DNA from: Biomphalaria glabrata
Taxonomy: Eukaryota; Mollusca; Gastropoda; Planorbidae
Assembly: GCF_947242115.1 (NCBI RefSeq)
Contig: NC_074728.1
Location: 372,001 to 436,000 of the forward strand
Direction: 5' to 3'
DNA: 64,000 nt
Shown: piece after piece, positions 1-11,015 of the stretch
How positions within the stretch are numbered: position 1 is the stretch's first letter
Layout: every line of letters starts with the position of its first letter
Position numbers and translations under genes: made by a program
The notes under the pieces: model-generated
Told to the model about the DNA's origin: nothing
The model's input: only the letters and a program-made list of their open reading frames with translations
Databases searched by the model: none

Positions 1-247
1 CATTTCCGAGGTGTATTTCTGAGTTCCAGTAAAGCTTCATATGGATCATCACCATTATGATTAGTTTTCAGTATTAAATTCTTCATTAACTTTACAGCAG
101 CTTCCGCCTTCCCATTTGTTCTCGGATAACCAGGATCTGATCTGATGTGATTGATGTTCCATCGCCTTGTGAATCTCAAAAACTCATTTGAACTAAATTG
201 TGGACCTCCATCTGTTATTAACATTTTTGGAGCACCAAAACGAGCAA
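1..247 (-). mobile_element. Mag-like Ty3/gypsy element, integrase part (runs off left edge)
   Basis: Read on the minus strand this stretch encodes the centre and C-terminal side of a retroviral-type integrase core, including the peptides FGAPKMLITDGGPQFSS and YPRTNGKAEAAVKLMKN, the usual surroundings of the second catalytic Asp and the catalytic Glu. It continues the integrase that stops at 8,904, because the two halves are separated by the Gmr1-like insertion at 253-8,898. The rest of the element lies beyond the left edge. Family placement (Ty3/gypsy) is firm. Mag lineage is inferred from the rest of the element. Confidence 0.85.
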
Positions 248-252
248 ATTGT

Positions 253-799
253 TGTCACAGTCCAGTTTTAGAACCACTGTGACATGATGTGACACTCAGT
301 CACCCATTGTAATATTCCGTGCTGAGAACATGTGAATAAGTTAAAGGACTCTAAAATAAGGGTCAATGTTAACTAGTTAGTGAAGAACTCCAGCAGAGAG
401 TGGATGTACGATTTTCTCTGTCTGTAATATGTACCTTAATGAATTTGATCTTATGTTAACTTGAGAGATTTCTTCGGACTTATATTGTGAACATTTCATT
501 GATGTGATTACCTATTCTACATGGCATGAGCAGCCAGTATTTATTGGTTTATATTTTGTGACGGCTGAAGTCGCCAGTATATTTTGTGAATTATATTTTA
601 TGTATAATAAAATTATCGTCTGCTACAAGAGCATTTATTAATGTTTCGGAACGTTTGTGCTTGAAGAGTTCAGTACGCTAGTATACGCACGCACCTGCAA
701 ATATAGTGCGTATGAGAGAGTATCTACTTAAGGAACAATACCTACAAAACACGGACACATTCACGTCGTCACGCCTACAACTAAAACTAGGCAGCGACA
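253..799 (+). repeat. 5' LTR of the Gmr1-like element
   Basis: 547 bp, TG...CA ends, about 98.5% identical to 8,352-8,898. A polyadenylation-type AATAAAA lies near the middle. Just inside the LTR, from about 802, TGGTGGCCAG is a candidate tRNA primer-binding site. Confidence 0.95.
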
Positions 800-2821
800 T
801 TTGGTGGCCAGTAAAGGTGTCTTAAAAGACAAGTGAACCTGCACGTTCTCAACGGATCTCAATCGCCTCTATAGTAAACAGCGCAAGACTACACCTTAGA
901 CCGGTACTTTTTTCTCAAGATGGCGTCTAACTAAAGAAGGACCAAATCCAGCCTGCCCACAAGATCTACAAGGAAATCAAGGTATTTACAAGGCATTGCT
1001 GTCCAACCTGTAATCAAGCAAGCTATAAAACATCACTAGATCTATATTTGAACTCGGTGTCAAAACGCCACAGAACGCACTTGCCTGATCGCCACTGGCT
1101 AGACAAGATTCCAACACATGTTGAAATTCAGGTCATCTCTAACTAGATCTAGGTCATCATAAACTAGTTAGACATCAACACCAGTCACGCCATTACATGC
1201 AGATCGAATCATTCAAGTAACCTAAATAGCTTTGCCAAAGCTATTCTACATCTGCATGCTGAGATCCATTCAACTTAATCAACCCTGTTCCTAGATCTAC
1301 CTGTGACACCTGTGTGAAACCGAAAGCAGAAGACGACTCTATTCCTAACTAGAGCTACAGGTGTTGTCTGAAAGAAAGAGCTATACCATTCAAGACATCG
1401 TTTGATGACAGATACACCGCTTCATCACTAGTGCTCGCCACTATTCATCATTGGCACACTCGCACCTTGACATGGTCGTACCATTCAGGTCTTGTAGAGA
1501 AATAGCTCTCAGCTGAGACATTCTCTTACTTATGGTCAATATTTTTTTTTCAGCATACTGATGGATATCCTGATTTGATGTTATTTATTTGGGCTACTTA
1601 GGAGTAATACATAGCCTAATATACAAGTAACTGTACAAGTTCTATCTTTCCAAGAACTGGATTATATTAATTTGAACTAACAGAAGCCCCTAGTAAGTAA
1701 TTATCTTGGATTACCTAGTTGTGAACTTTCTAACCACTGTGGATTATTATTTTGGAGTTCTTGACAGAACTTGTATTAATTGTAAATTTGAGCATTTGAG
1801 CCATCTTATGGCATTGAACTGGATTATTTTTCTACTACCACTTTAATGCTCATAGTGACATGTATTCTTAAATTGGATTACTTATACATGGATTATTGAA
1901 CCACTCAAGCTGTAATTGCATTTGACAAGCTACAAGAGAGAAGACGATTAAACTACACTAGTCAACAAGAGAAGAGTCTGTAAGTCATTATTAACAAATT
2001 AAATACATGCATATGATTATAAAGTACATGGATTTTGCTTTGATATAGCAGTAATTAAACTTGATTGTTAGTAGAGTTAGTAATTGATAACTCTTGGCAT
2101 TCTTGTAGCCATATATTGATTTCATTTCTCTACGTGTTTTTTTGAGGGTGGCTGGAGAGGGACTATTTTATGAACTATCATAACAATAGGATCTATTAGG
2201 GTCTATCCTATTTGTTCTTTAACCTCTATAAGGCCCAATGCGTTTGAGGCTCTCCTTGTTGGTACGGAGGTCATAGAATATAGTGGGAAAATATTTATTT
2301 AGCTGTTGAGTCTTGTTTGTATTTCTGTCAGTGTACTTAATCTGTATCTATATTGTTGTTTGTTTAAAAGTCCTGTATCCATATATCTGTATTTCTCCTG
2401 TCACATTTCTACTTTTTATTAATTTCTTTAAAAGCAGACTGTGTTGTTCTCTATATTGTTTCTGTGTTTGTCCTTTTACTTATACTGTACATATATTTCT
2501 TTCTTTTACTAATTTACATTTTTTACTATTTTACTTTGGCACAACAGCACACATGTATAACATATGTTGATATTTATGACTATTGAATTTGAATAGTTTA
2601 TAATTGAGTAACTAATGAGTAAATTTTGATCTAGATCGATACATTTGTTTGACAATTCTCATTACATTCTGTCATTACATTATAACCATTGATTGAAATT
2701 TTTTATTATTGTATAATACACACATGTAAAATAATTGACACACACTGTATTAATAAGCATAACACAGTACATTCTTCCTCACTTAATTAACTAATTATTT
2801 TGAGCACACAAAGCATTAAAC
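800..2821 (+). other. Long untranslated leader of the Gmr1-like element
   Basis: About 2 kb between the 5' LTR and gag with no convincing coding sequence. It starts with the candidate primer-binding site. An 85-codon open frame at 2,313-2,570 is hydrophobic, T-rich and matches nothing I know, so I do not call it a gene. A leader of this length is noteworthy for a gypsy-type element. Confidence 0.6.
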
Positions 2822-4110
2822 ATGTCTTCCTATGACAAAATTTTAGAACTAGTGAAAGTCATGGAACTAGAAGGGGATGAGAAAAAGGAATTTATCAAAA
2901 AAGAATTAGAAAAGGCTGAAAAGAGAGAAAGGGAGGAAAGAGATAGGGCTGATAAAGAAAAAGAGAGAATAGAAAAGGATAAAGATAGGGAAGAAAGAGC
3001 TGCTGAAAGAGCTCATCAAAAAGAATTAAAAGAACTAGAAACTAAACAAAGAGAAAGCCAGGACAAAGTAGAGTTAGCCAAACTAGAAGCTGCCAAAACA
3101 AATCCCAACATTATAACCCAACAGTCTACAACAAAGCCATTCATCTCTAAATTCCATAAATACAATTCAAAAGATGAAACACTTGAAAACTATTTAGTCC
3201 AATTTGAGCATATTGCCTCAACTTATAATCTTAACAATGAGGACATGGCCAAACACCTACTAGCAAACTTGTCGGGAGAACCCCTCAACATCATTTCCAC
3301 TTTAACTGTAGACCAAAAGAAAGACTATGCGGCAGTAAAGACTAGATTACTAGAGCACTTCGGGAAAAATTCAGACTTCTATCGTAAGCTGTTCAGGGAC
3401 ACTAAATTGAAAAAAAATGGGGACTTTAGTAGAATAATATTCGACATGAGGACTAATATGATAAAATGGTTAGAGCTAGCAAAATGTGACATCAAGGACC
3501 CGACACAAATCCTAGACATGCTACTTATTGACAATGTCCTCAACAACGTGACAGACTTGGTATTTACTTTCCTTAAAGAAAAAAAGATCAAGACAGAGAC
3601 TGAACTGATAACGAATCTAAATTTATTTAAAGACAGTCACCCTGGACACACCATTGACAAAAGAGACCTATACCAACTTGCAGCCACAGCAACAACATCC
3701 AACAACAACAACAATGATAAATACAAATGGTCTAACACCAAGACTTGTTTCAATTGTGGGAGAAGAGGTCACGTGAAAAACCAATGCAAAGCTCCCATAA
3801 ACTACAATAACAATTATAGGTACAGAAGCTACACTAATTTCTACAACCCAAACAGCTATAAGCACAATAATAATTACAATAATAGACCATATAGACCACA
3901 CCAGAGTGCAAGTCCCAATGAAAGAAGAAATTTTACAAACAGTTACCAACACAATAACTATAATAGAAACAACAGACAATCTAGAAGGGACCAATTTAAC
4001 TACCACACAAACAACCACCCAAACAACTACAATAGCGGAAATAGAAACAATAGAAACAACAATGGCAATAACACCAACACCCATAGAGAGGAAAATGTAG
4101 CCTATATGCA
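2822..4110 (+). CDS. gag: gag region of the Gmr1-like element
   Basis: The start is the ATG after AAAC at 2,822. The first 100 or so residues are a highly charged Glu/Lys/Arg-rich coiled coil. They are followed by a capsid-like helical region containing LLEHFGK and LFKDSHPGH, then a single CCHC zinc knuckle (CFNCGRRGHVKNQC, near 3,750-3,790), then an Asn/Tyr/Arg-rich low-complexity tail suited to RNA binding. The second element at the right end of the window has a clearly homologous gag, which supports this as a real protein family. Fossil copy; role in packaging of element RNA is inferred from the family. Confidence 0.85.
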
Positions 4111-4560
4111 ATCAAATAAGTCCAAAATAAAAGTCTTTCCATCCTATGTCAATTCTAAAGAAGTAGGATCAATTCGTGACAGTGGAGCCACGGCAATAAT
4201 AGTTAAAGCCTCTTTAGTTGAACCAGGACAGTATCTGGAAGATACAGTAAAAGTGACCTATGCAAACATACAAAAATGTGATATTTGCAAGACCGCTAAA
4301 GTCCTAATAGAATCACCCTGGATTACAGGAGAACTAGAAGCCATAGTCATGGACACCCCAGCACAAGATCTAATAATAGGCAATGTAGAAGGTGTAAAAG
4401 ATCCAACACTAGAAGAAGTTATGCAATGGGCGGAAGATAGACAAAAGTATTCCCTATTCAAACATGAGGCATTATTAGTTGAAACTAGATCACACAAAAA
4501 AATAACACCAGAAATAGAATGCCCCACTGTATTACTTAATGAAATAGGCATAACTAGGGA
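4111..4560 (+). CDS. Aspartic protease region of the Gmr1-like element
   Basis: Directly downstream of the gag tail, the peptide IRDSGATAIIVKASLV (near 4,170-4,220) carries the D-S-G catalytic motif of retropepsins (DTG/DSG), and further on DLIIGN matches the second conserved hydrophobic-G motif. This fits a retroviral-type protease of about 100 residues between gag and integrase. It belongs to the same reading region as gag. Confidence 0.75.
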
Positions 4561-4599
4561 GGAACTAATAGCTATGCAGAAAAATGACACCACAATACA

Positions 4600-5652
4600 A
4601 GACCTCTTAAGCAAAGATTATAACAAGATAAATTTAAATAACCACCATATAGAAATTAACAACTTAGCCATTAGATACAACAGGAAAGAAAACTGTACTA
4701 GACTTCAAATCCTGATCCCTAAAACTTTAAGAGCTAAAATATTAAATATGGCACATGATGACCCCACAGCAGGACACTTAGGAAAAAAAAAAGTATATAC
4801 TAAGATAGCCAACAAATTCTTCTGGCCAAAGATGGGAAAGGACATTAAGAACTATATGTAAACAGTTGCACAGAATGTGCCAAACAAAAAACAGTGACTA
4901 GAGCCCTATTAGAAAAATCAGATAAATCTCACTATTTTTGGGACAAAATTGCCATGGACATAATGGGACCCCTAACTACCAGCAGTAAAGGGAATAAATA
5001 TATTTTGGGTATCATTGACATGTCCACTAGATGGGCAGAGGCATTTCCTCTAAAAGATATAAAGGCTATTGACATATGTAATTGTTTAAAAACACTTTTT
5101 CTTAAATTTGGATTCCCTAATAAGTTACTGTCAGACAATGCATCAAACTTTAAGTCCCACCTTAACCAGGCATTTGCAGAAATGACTAACATCCACCTCG
5201 TCCATAGCACTATCTACTCACCACAGGGAAATGGAGTCATAGAGAAATGGAACAGAACTGTAAAACAGATGATATATAAGCTAGAAAGAGACTCAATGAG
5301 TACCTGGGACCAGACTCTTAGCTATGCTATATTTGCCTACAACACTAGCATCCATGAAACCACCAAATTCAGCCCCTATGAGCTTGTATTTAACAGAAAA
5401 CCTAAAGGACCGTTAGAGTTATGGGCCGACAACATGTTAAACTTAGAGAACTTAGAACAGTACCATCCTTTGATAATTCAGACCAAACAACAGCTTAGAC
5501 AAGGAATAAAACTAGCAGAGATAAACATGGACAAAAATCTAGAAAGGCATAGGAAAATAAAAAACAGAAATAGAAAACTAAGAACACTAAATGTAGGTGA
5601 CCAAGTTTTTGTTAAGATAGAAAACAAACACTGTAAAGATAAGAATGAGTGA
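4600..5652 (+). CDS. Integrase region of the Gmr1-like element (upstream of RT)
   Basis: An HHCC zinc-binding N-terminal domain (HDDPTAGHLGKKKVYTKI, with paired Cys following) leads into the catalytic core with the DDE landmarks MDIMGPL, LSDNASNFKS and SPQGNGVIEKWNRTVK. A basic C-terminal part with the typical VGDQVFV motif ends the region at about 5,650. Its place before reverse transcriptase, rather than after RNase H, is the diagnostic feature of this element group. The copy is slightly broken in this part. Confidence 0.85.
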
Positions 5653-5664
5653 CCATTTAAAGTT

Positions 5665-7308
5665 ATGGAGAGAATTAATAACAAAGTGTACATCATTGAT
5701 AAAGATGGTAGAGAATGCAAACTCAATATTGATAAACTTGTTAAATTGGATAAGAGACAAATAACTGACACAGATATAATTGAACTTGATGTAGAAACCA
5801 AACACAACATACAAGAACATATAGCAAGCACCATAAACACCACAAACAACAGTAGTCCAAATATTGAAAATGATATGTTACAGAATTTGACAGTTAAATA
5901 TAGTGATGTAATTACACAAAAGCTAGGATGTACCAATCTGATAGAACACACAATAAAACTCAACAAAGCACTACCAACTAAGACAAAAGCCTATAGTATC
6001 CCCAAAGCATACGAGGACCTAGTTAGAACAGAAATGACCAACTTAATCAAAGATGGGAAGATAGAGAGATCAGAAACATGTAAATATGCATCACCCATGG
6101 TCATTGTAAAAAAGAAAGACAGTGGAGTAAGAATCTGCTGTGACTTTAGAGAAATAAACAAATGCACAATCATAGACCCAGAACCCCTACCAGACACTGA
6201 CAGTATAATTACAACTTTAAGTAAATCATCCCTATTCACAACAATGGACTTAAACAGAGGCTTCTGGCAGATTAAAATGGACCCTGACTCTAAGGAATAT
6301 ACTGCATTCAAATGCACTATGCCAGGCCTAGAAGGTATCTATGTCTGGAATGTCATGCCATTCGGCTTAATAAATAGTACAGCCACATTTCAGAAATGCA
6401 TGTCAAAATTATTAGAAGGCATAAATAATGTATTGTCTTATGTAGATGACATTTGTGTTTTCACCAACTCACAACAGGAACACATTCATGTACTAGAGCA
6501 AATATTTTCAAGACTAAGAACACACAACATGACATTAGCCCCCAAGAAATTAAACCTAGCCAAGCCTGAAATCCAATTCTTAGGATATTGCATTACCAAT
6601 GACAAAATCACACCCACTGAAACAAACCTAACAAAGATTAAAAACATAAAAGAACCTAGGACTAAGAAAGACATGAGATCATTATTAGGACTTTGCAACT
6701 TTTATAGAAAGTTCATTCCAAATTATGCACAGATAATTGAACCCCTTGTTGAATTTACTAAAAAGAAGCATGGAAACACAATTTGTATGGATGAAAAAAG
6801 TAGACTAGCATTAAGCAACTTAAAAGATAAATTTAATGAGAAACTAGAATTAGCCAGTATTGACCCAACATCAACAATATCACTATACACTGATGCCTCC
6901 AACACTGGTATTGGGGCATGCTTACTACAGCAAAGAGAGTCATTTTTTAAGCCAATAGTACACATCAGTAGAACACTATCTGAAACAGAAAGAAAATACT
7001 CAGTGATTGAAAAAGAATTATTAGCCATTGTATGGTCAGTTGTAAAACTCAAGAATTACTTGTTAGGAAGATTTTTCAGCATTAAGTGTGATCATAAACC
7101 ATTACTGGCACTAAAAAGAAAAGAGCTAAAAAATGACAGGATAAACAGATGGACACTCATTCTCTCAGATTACAAATTTGACTTACAAAGCATTCCAGGA
7201 CATGAAAATGTAATAGCTGACTTTTTATCCAGATACATAATACATGAAAATGAAGCAAGTGATAATAATGACATTAAACACATCAGCCAGGACATTCTGA
7301 TAGAGTAA
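5665..7308 (+). CDS. Reverse transcriptase and RNase H region of the Gmr1-like element
   Basis: The frame contains the ordered RT blocks: VKKKDSGVRICCDFREINK, FTTMDLNRGFWQIKMD, MPFGLINSTATFQKCM and the catalytic YVDDICVFT (near 6,437). These are followed by the connection region LLGLCNFYRKFIPNYA and an RNase H with LYTDASNTGIGACLLQ, EKELLAIVW and DHKPLLAL, finishing with the ADFLSR motif seen at gypsy RNase H ends. No integrase follows; the frame ends and a non-coding stretch leads to the 3' LTR. Confidence 0.9.
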   Translation: MERINNKVYIIDKDGRECKLNIDKLVKLDKRQITDTDIIELDVETKHNIQEHIASTINTTNNSSPNIENDMLQNLTVKYSDVITQKLGCTNLIEHTIKLNKALPTKTKAYSIPKAYEDLVRTEMTNLIKDGKIERSETCKYASPMVIVKKKDSGVRICCDFREINKCTIIDPEPLPDTDSIITTLSKSSLFTTMDLNRGFWQIKMDPDSKEYTAFKCTMPGLEGIYVWNVMPFGLINSTATFQKCMSKLLEGINNVLSYVDDICVFTNSQQEHIHVLEQIFSRLRTHNMTLAPKKLNLAKPEIQFLGYCITNDKITPTETNLTKIKNIKEPRTKKDMRSLLGLCNFYRKFIPNYAQIIEPLVEFTKKKHGNTICMDEKSRLALSNLKDKFNEKLELASIDPTSTISLYTDASNTGIGACLLQQRESFFKPIVHISRTLSETERKYSVIEKELLAIVWSVVKLKNYLLGRFFSIKCDHKPLLALKRKELKNDRINRWTLILSDYKFDLQSIPGHENVIADFLSRYIIHENEASDNNDIKHISQDILIE

Positions 7309-8351
7309 ATAAGCAGTACAAATCACTTAGAAACAAGTAGTAGTAGTCAACTAAGTCAAATTAACATTCTACACATTTTTCAAATAGGTCATGACACTTT
7401 ATTGTTACACTTTTCTTTTGGGTCATGATGACATTTATGCTTATGATCAATAACAGATCATCTATTTACTCATTGTATTTTATTGTCAACTTGTAATATG
7501 ACAAATACCAGATGTGTTTATTTTGTGTGTATATATTGTACTTTATTACTGATCATGCACAGCAATGTAAACAATGAGATGTAAACAACAGTGAACTACT
7601 TGAACTGTTGACCTAAATTTTTTTTCATAACTCAAAGATGTAAATATTGTCTAAAATTTTTTACATACCTGAATACTACAATGAATGTTTATAAACATGG
7701 AAATTTGTTTACTATTGTACTTCAATACTACACTCAGACTATTTATAGTAGCCTTATGCAAGGTCAACCTTGAACTGGATTGACATGTCTCTAATTTTTT
7801 TTATTTTTCTTGATGATGGCAAAACTTAGAATAATATTTTGACACAGCACATCACAATTGTAAATAAACATTAATTTTTTTCTGTAATCATTTTGAGTAA
7901 ATTTACTCAGTGTGTCAAATGATACACATTGATAATGTTGTGCATCTACAATTATAGTAAAACATTGGATGTGGTATAACTTATATATTTTTTTCCTTTT
8001 TTATATTGATTAGCATGTGATTGCATGTACAAATTTTTTCAGTACAAATGTATGCATAAAGCTATTAACACTTGATGGAGGTACTTTTCATTACAATTAG
8101 TGTGATATTTCAGTGATTTTGCTCTCAGTGAATTAAGTATATAAATGATTATACATTTTGGACTCAGTAATTTATATGATGTTATACATAATTACTAAGA
8201 TTATATAAGATGATATGAGCAATTGAAGTGAACTTACAGCATTTCATGGAATAAGGTACTAAGCTCATATATATATTTGTACAGTGATATTGATGTAAAA
8301 TATACTTGTCAAAGATTTTTGGTCAAAAATCTTTTTGGAGTGTGGGGCGTA
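7309..8351 (+). other. 3' untranslated part of the Gmr1-like element
   Basis: About 1 kb of very AT-rich sequence with no gene. The last bases before the LTR, TGGAGTGTGGGGCG, are the G-rich candidate polypurine tract; the second element of this window has a similar purine-rich stretch before its own 3' LTR. Confidence 0.6.
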
Positions 8352-8898
8352 TGTCACAGTCCAGTTTTAGAACCTCTGTGACATGATGTGACACTCAGTC
8401 CCCCTTTGTAATATTCCATGCTGAGAACACGTGAATAAGTTAAAGGACTCTAAAATAAGGGTCAATGTTAACTAGTTAGTGAAGAACTCCAGCAGAGAGT
8501 GGATGTACGATTTTCTCTGTCTGTAATATGTACCTTAATGAATTTGATCTTATGTTAACTTGAGAGATTTCTTCGGACTTATATTGTGAACATTTCATTG
8601 ATGTGATTACCTATTCTACATGGCATGAGCAGCCAGTATTTATTGGTTTATATTTTGTGACGGCTGAAGTCGCCAGTATATTTTGTGAATTATATTTTAT
8701 GTATAATAAAATTATCGTCTGCTACAAGAGCGTTTATTAATGTTTCGGAACGTTTGTGCTTGAAGAGTTCAGTACGCTAGTATACACACGCACCTGCAAA
8801 TATAGTGCGTATGAGAGAGTATCTACTTAAGGAACAATACCTACAACACACGGACACATTCACGTCGTCACGCCTACAACTAAAACTAGGCAGCGACA
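8352..8898 (+). repeat. 3' LTR of the Gmr1-like element
   Basis: 547 bp, ends TGTCACAG...GCGACA, about 8 substitutions and no length change relative to 253-799. Confidence 0.95.
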
Positions 8899-8903
8899 AT
8901 TGT
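8899..8903. repeat. Target-site duplication ATTGT (partner 248-252)
   Basis: The five bases after the 3' LTR equal the five bases before the 5' LTR. Removing the insertion and one copy brings the two integrase halves of the outer element together. Confidence 0.93.
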
Positions 8904-10080
8904 CCTTTTAATTTTCTAATCACATCTTGTGATGTTGTTGTTGAAAGATAATCATACTCAGTAAAATTAGAGTAATAATCAACAGTAATTAGATACCGTC
9001 TTCCATCCACTTCCATCAGGTCAGCCCCAACTTTTTCCCATGGAACATTTCCTTCATCATGTTGTATAAGTGTTTCTCTCTGGTTCATAGGTTTTCTTTC
9101 TTGACAAGCAGTGCATGTCTGCCATCTGCTTTATTTCATCAGCCATGCCTGGCCAGAATATCGTCTGTTGGGGCCTCCTCATCATTCCATCATATGCAAT
9201 GTGTGCTGTGTGCAGGTTTTTCTTCATTTCTTGACGCATACTGAAAGGTATGACTATTCTTTCTCCTTTCAAAATTACTCCATTACTAAGTCCCAAAGTA
9301 TCAGCAAAATCAAAATATGTTCTTATCATGTTGTCTAAATCTTGTTTTCTTTGAGGCCATCCATTCATAATTTGCTTTGATAATTTATTTAATGTGTCAT
9401 CTAAGTCTGTTTCTTGTTTTATTCTTTCTAATAATGGATCCGGTATGTCCACAACTTGTGTCTGGCATATGTTAAAAACTTCATCTTGCTTCTCTTCTTG
9501 ATTGCACAGTGATAATGTGTCAGCAATGTGTAAACTGTTTCCTTCTACCCACTGAAATGAGAAATCATAACGATTGCTCCTTAACATCAAGTTTTGTAAT
9601 CTTCTTGGAGCCTGGTTTAGAGGCTTCCTTAAGATGTTTGCAAGTGGCTTATGATCATTTATTATTATGACATGTCTTCCAAATGTATATTGATTAAATC
9701 TTTCTAGCCCAAAAACCACGGCAAGTAGTTCTTTTTCAATGAGCCCACCGTTTTTCAGTTGGTGTCAATGCTCTAGAGGCAAATTCTATTGGTTGTCCTT
9801 CTTGCATTAGTACAGCTCCAAGTCCATGTTGACTACTGTCCACTTGTATTTCCAGTTTCTTGTCAGGGTTGTAGAATATAAAAACTGGAGTATTGGTAAT
9901 CATTGTTTTTATCTTGTTGAATGCCTCTTCACATTTTTCAGTCCATCTAAAATTGCAATCTTTCTTTGTTAGTTCTCTTAATGGTTGAGACACTTCGGCT
10001 AGATTGTTAAAAAATTTTGACAAATACTGCACCATTCCACATAATTTTCTTGCTTCCTGGCTATTTTCTGGTTTCTTCAT
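8904..10080 (-). CDS. RNase H and integrase N-terminal regions of the Mag-like element
   Basis: Begins with the RT connection (LCGMVQYLSKFFNNLAEV), then an RNase H with VDSSQHGLGAVLMQEGQPIE and INDHKPLANILRKPLNQAPR. A zinc-binding integrase start (HTAHIAYDGMMRRPQQTIFW, CLSRKK) follows, and then the first catalytic Asp context (VGADLMEVDGRRYLITVDYY). The core continues at 1-247 beyond the nested insertion. Fossil copy with several breaks. Confidence 0.8.
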
Positions 10081-10172
10081 TTCCAGAATAGCTTTGATCT
10101 TCTTTGTGTCAGGCCAGGCTTTATGCCTTGTGCACTAATGCAGTGTCCCATGAAACTTATCTGGTCTTGTTT

Positions 10173-10943
10173 CTATACTGTTTTCGTTTCATTTGATTTA
10201 ATGCGTTTCTCTTTGCATCTCTCTCTTAATCTCTTCAGTTTGTCAGAGTGATCTTTTTCTGCTTCTTCTTTGGACTGACCACATCCCACAATCACAATAT
10301 CATCAGCCACATTAATGCATCCTTCTAATCCTAACAATGCTTCTGTTAACTTCTTCTGGAATATTTCTCCACTTACACTTAGTCCAAAAGGAAGTCTTGA
10401 CCATCTGTACCACCCATATGGTGTGATCATGGTTGTTAGTAGACTAGACTTTTCATCTAGACGTACATGCCAGTAAGCCTCCTTTACGTCTAATTTAGAA
10501 AATATTTTAGCATTTAGGAACTGTGGCATTACAGCTTCCATAGTTGGTAACTTAAAATGTTCTCTTTTTAAAGCAGTGTTTAGATGTCTTGGTTCAATGC
10601 AGATCCTTAAATCCCCATTTGGCTTTTGAACCACAGCCATCTGGCTGACCCAATCTGTTGGTTCATTTACAGGAATTAATATTTTCCTTTTTACTAATGT
10701 CTCTATTTCTGCTTCCACTTTCTTTTGAAATGCAAATGGTATATTACGACAAGGTGATACCACCGGAGCTATGTTCTCATTGATAGTTAATGATGTTTCA
10801 CCTAAATCTCCCAGATGACAATCCATTGTGTTTACTTGTGATATGAATCTATCTTCATTTAATGTGATCAGACTTAAACTATGGCATGTTTTACGGCCTA
10901 ATAAGGATTGATAGTGGTTCTCTACAACTGTGAATGTTAACAA
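10173..10943 (-). CDS. Reverse transcriptase region of the Mag-like element
   Basis: Carries VAVVQKPNGDLRICIEPRHL-type block 1-2 sequence, FSKLDVKEAYWHVRLDE, RLPFGLSVSGEIFQKKL, and VADDIVIVG in place of the usual Y/F-x-DD context, that is, gypsy-type RT palm and fingers. Downstream of gag-protease and upstream of the RNase H region. Fossil copy. Confidence 0.82.
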   Translation of the reverse strand: MLTFTVVENHYQSLLGRKTCHSLSLITLNEDRFISQVNTMDCHLGDLGETSLTINENIAPVVSPCRNIPFAFQKKVEAEIETLVKRKILIPVNEPTDWVSQMAVVQKPNGDLRICIEPRHLNTALKREHFKLPTMEAVMPQFLNAKIFSKLDVKEAYWHVRLDEKSSLLTTMITPYGWYRWSRLPFGLSVSGEIFQKKLTEALLGLEGCINVADDIVIVGCGQSKEEAEKDHSDKLKRLRERCKEKRIKSNETKTV

Positions 10944-11015
10944 ATAATTCTTTTTGTTTTTAGGATTTGTTATTATTAAGTTAGCAGTGCCCTCGGTTTT
11001 TAATTTGGAATTATT

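Larger units (their letters stand above)
253..8898 (+). mobile_element. Gmr1-like Ty3/gypsy LTR retrotransposon, nearly whole
   Basis: An 8,646-bp element bounded by two 547-bp LTRs that begin TGTCACAG and end GCGACA, flanked by the 5-bp direct repeat ATTGT. Order of parts: 5' LTR, long leader, gag with a CCHC knuckle, aspartic protease, integrase, then reverse transcriptase and RNase H, 3' untranslated part, 3' LTR. RT and RNase H are plainly Ty3/gypsy-like, but integrase lies upstream of RT as in Ty1/copia; this arrangement is known for the Gmr1 group. The LTRs differ at about 8 of 547 sites, so the insertion is recent. The copy looks almost whole, with about one or two breaks in the coding part. 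It sits inside an older minus-strand gypsy element. Confidence 0.93.

Noticed and set aside
2313-2570. 85-codon open frame in the leader of the Gmr1-like element
   Set aside because: Hydrophobic T-rich low-complexity translation, no domain, and placed in a leader; chance open frame.
3668-4111. Minus-strand 147-codon frame opposite gag
   Set aside because: Antisense shadow of the Asn/Tyr-rich gag tail; Val/Ile-rich translation is typical of such shadows.
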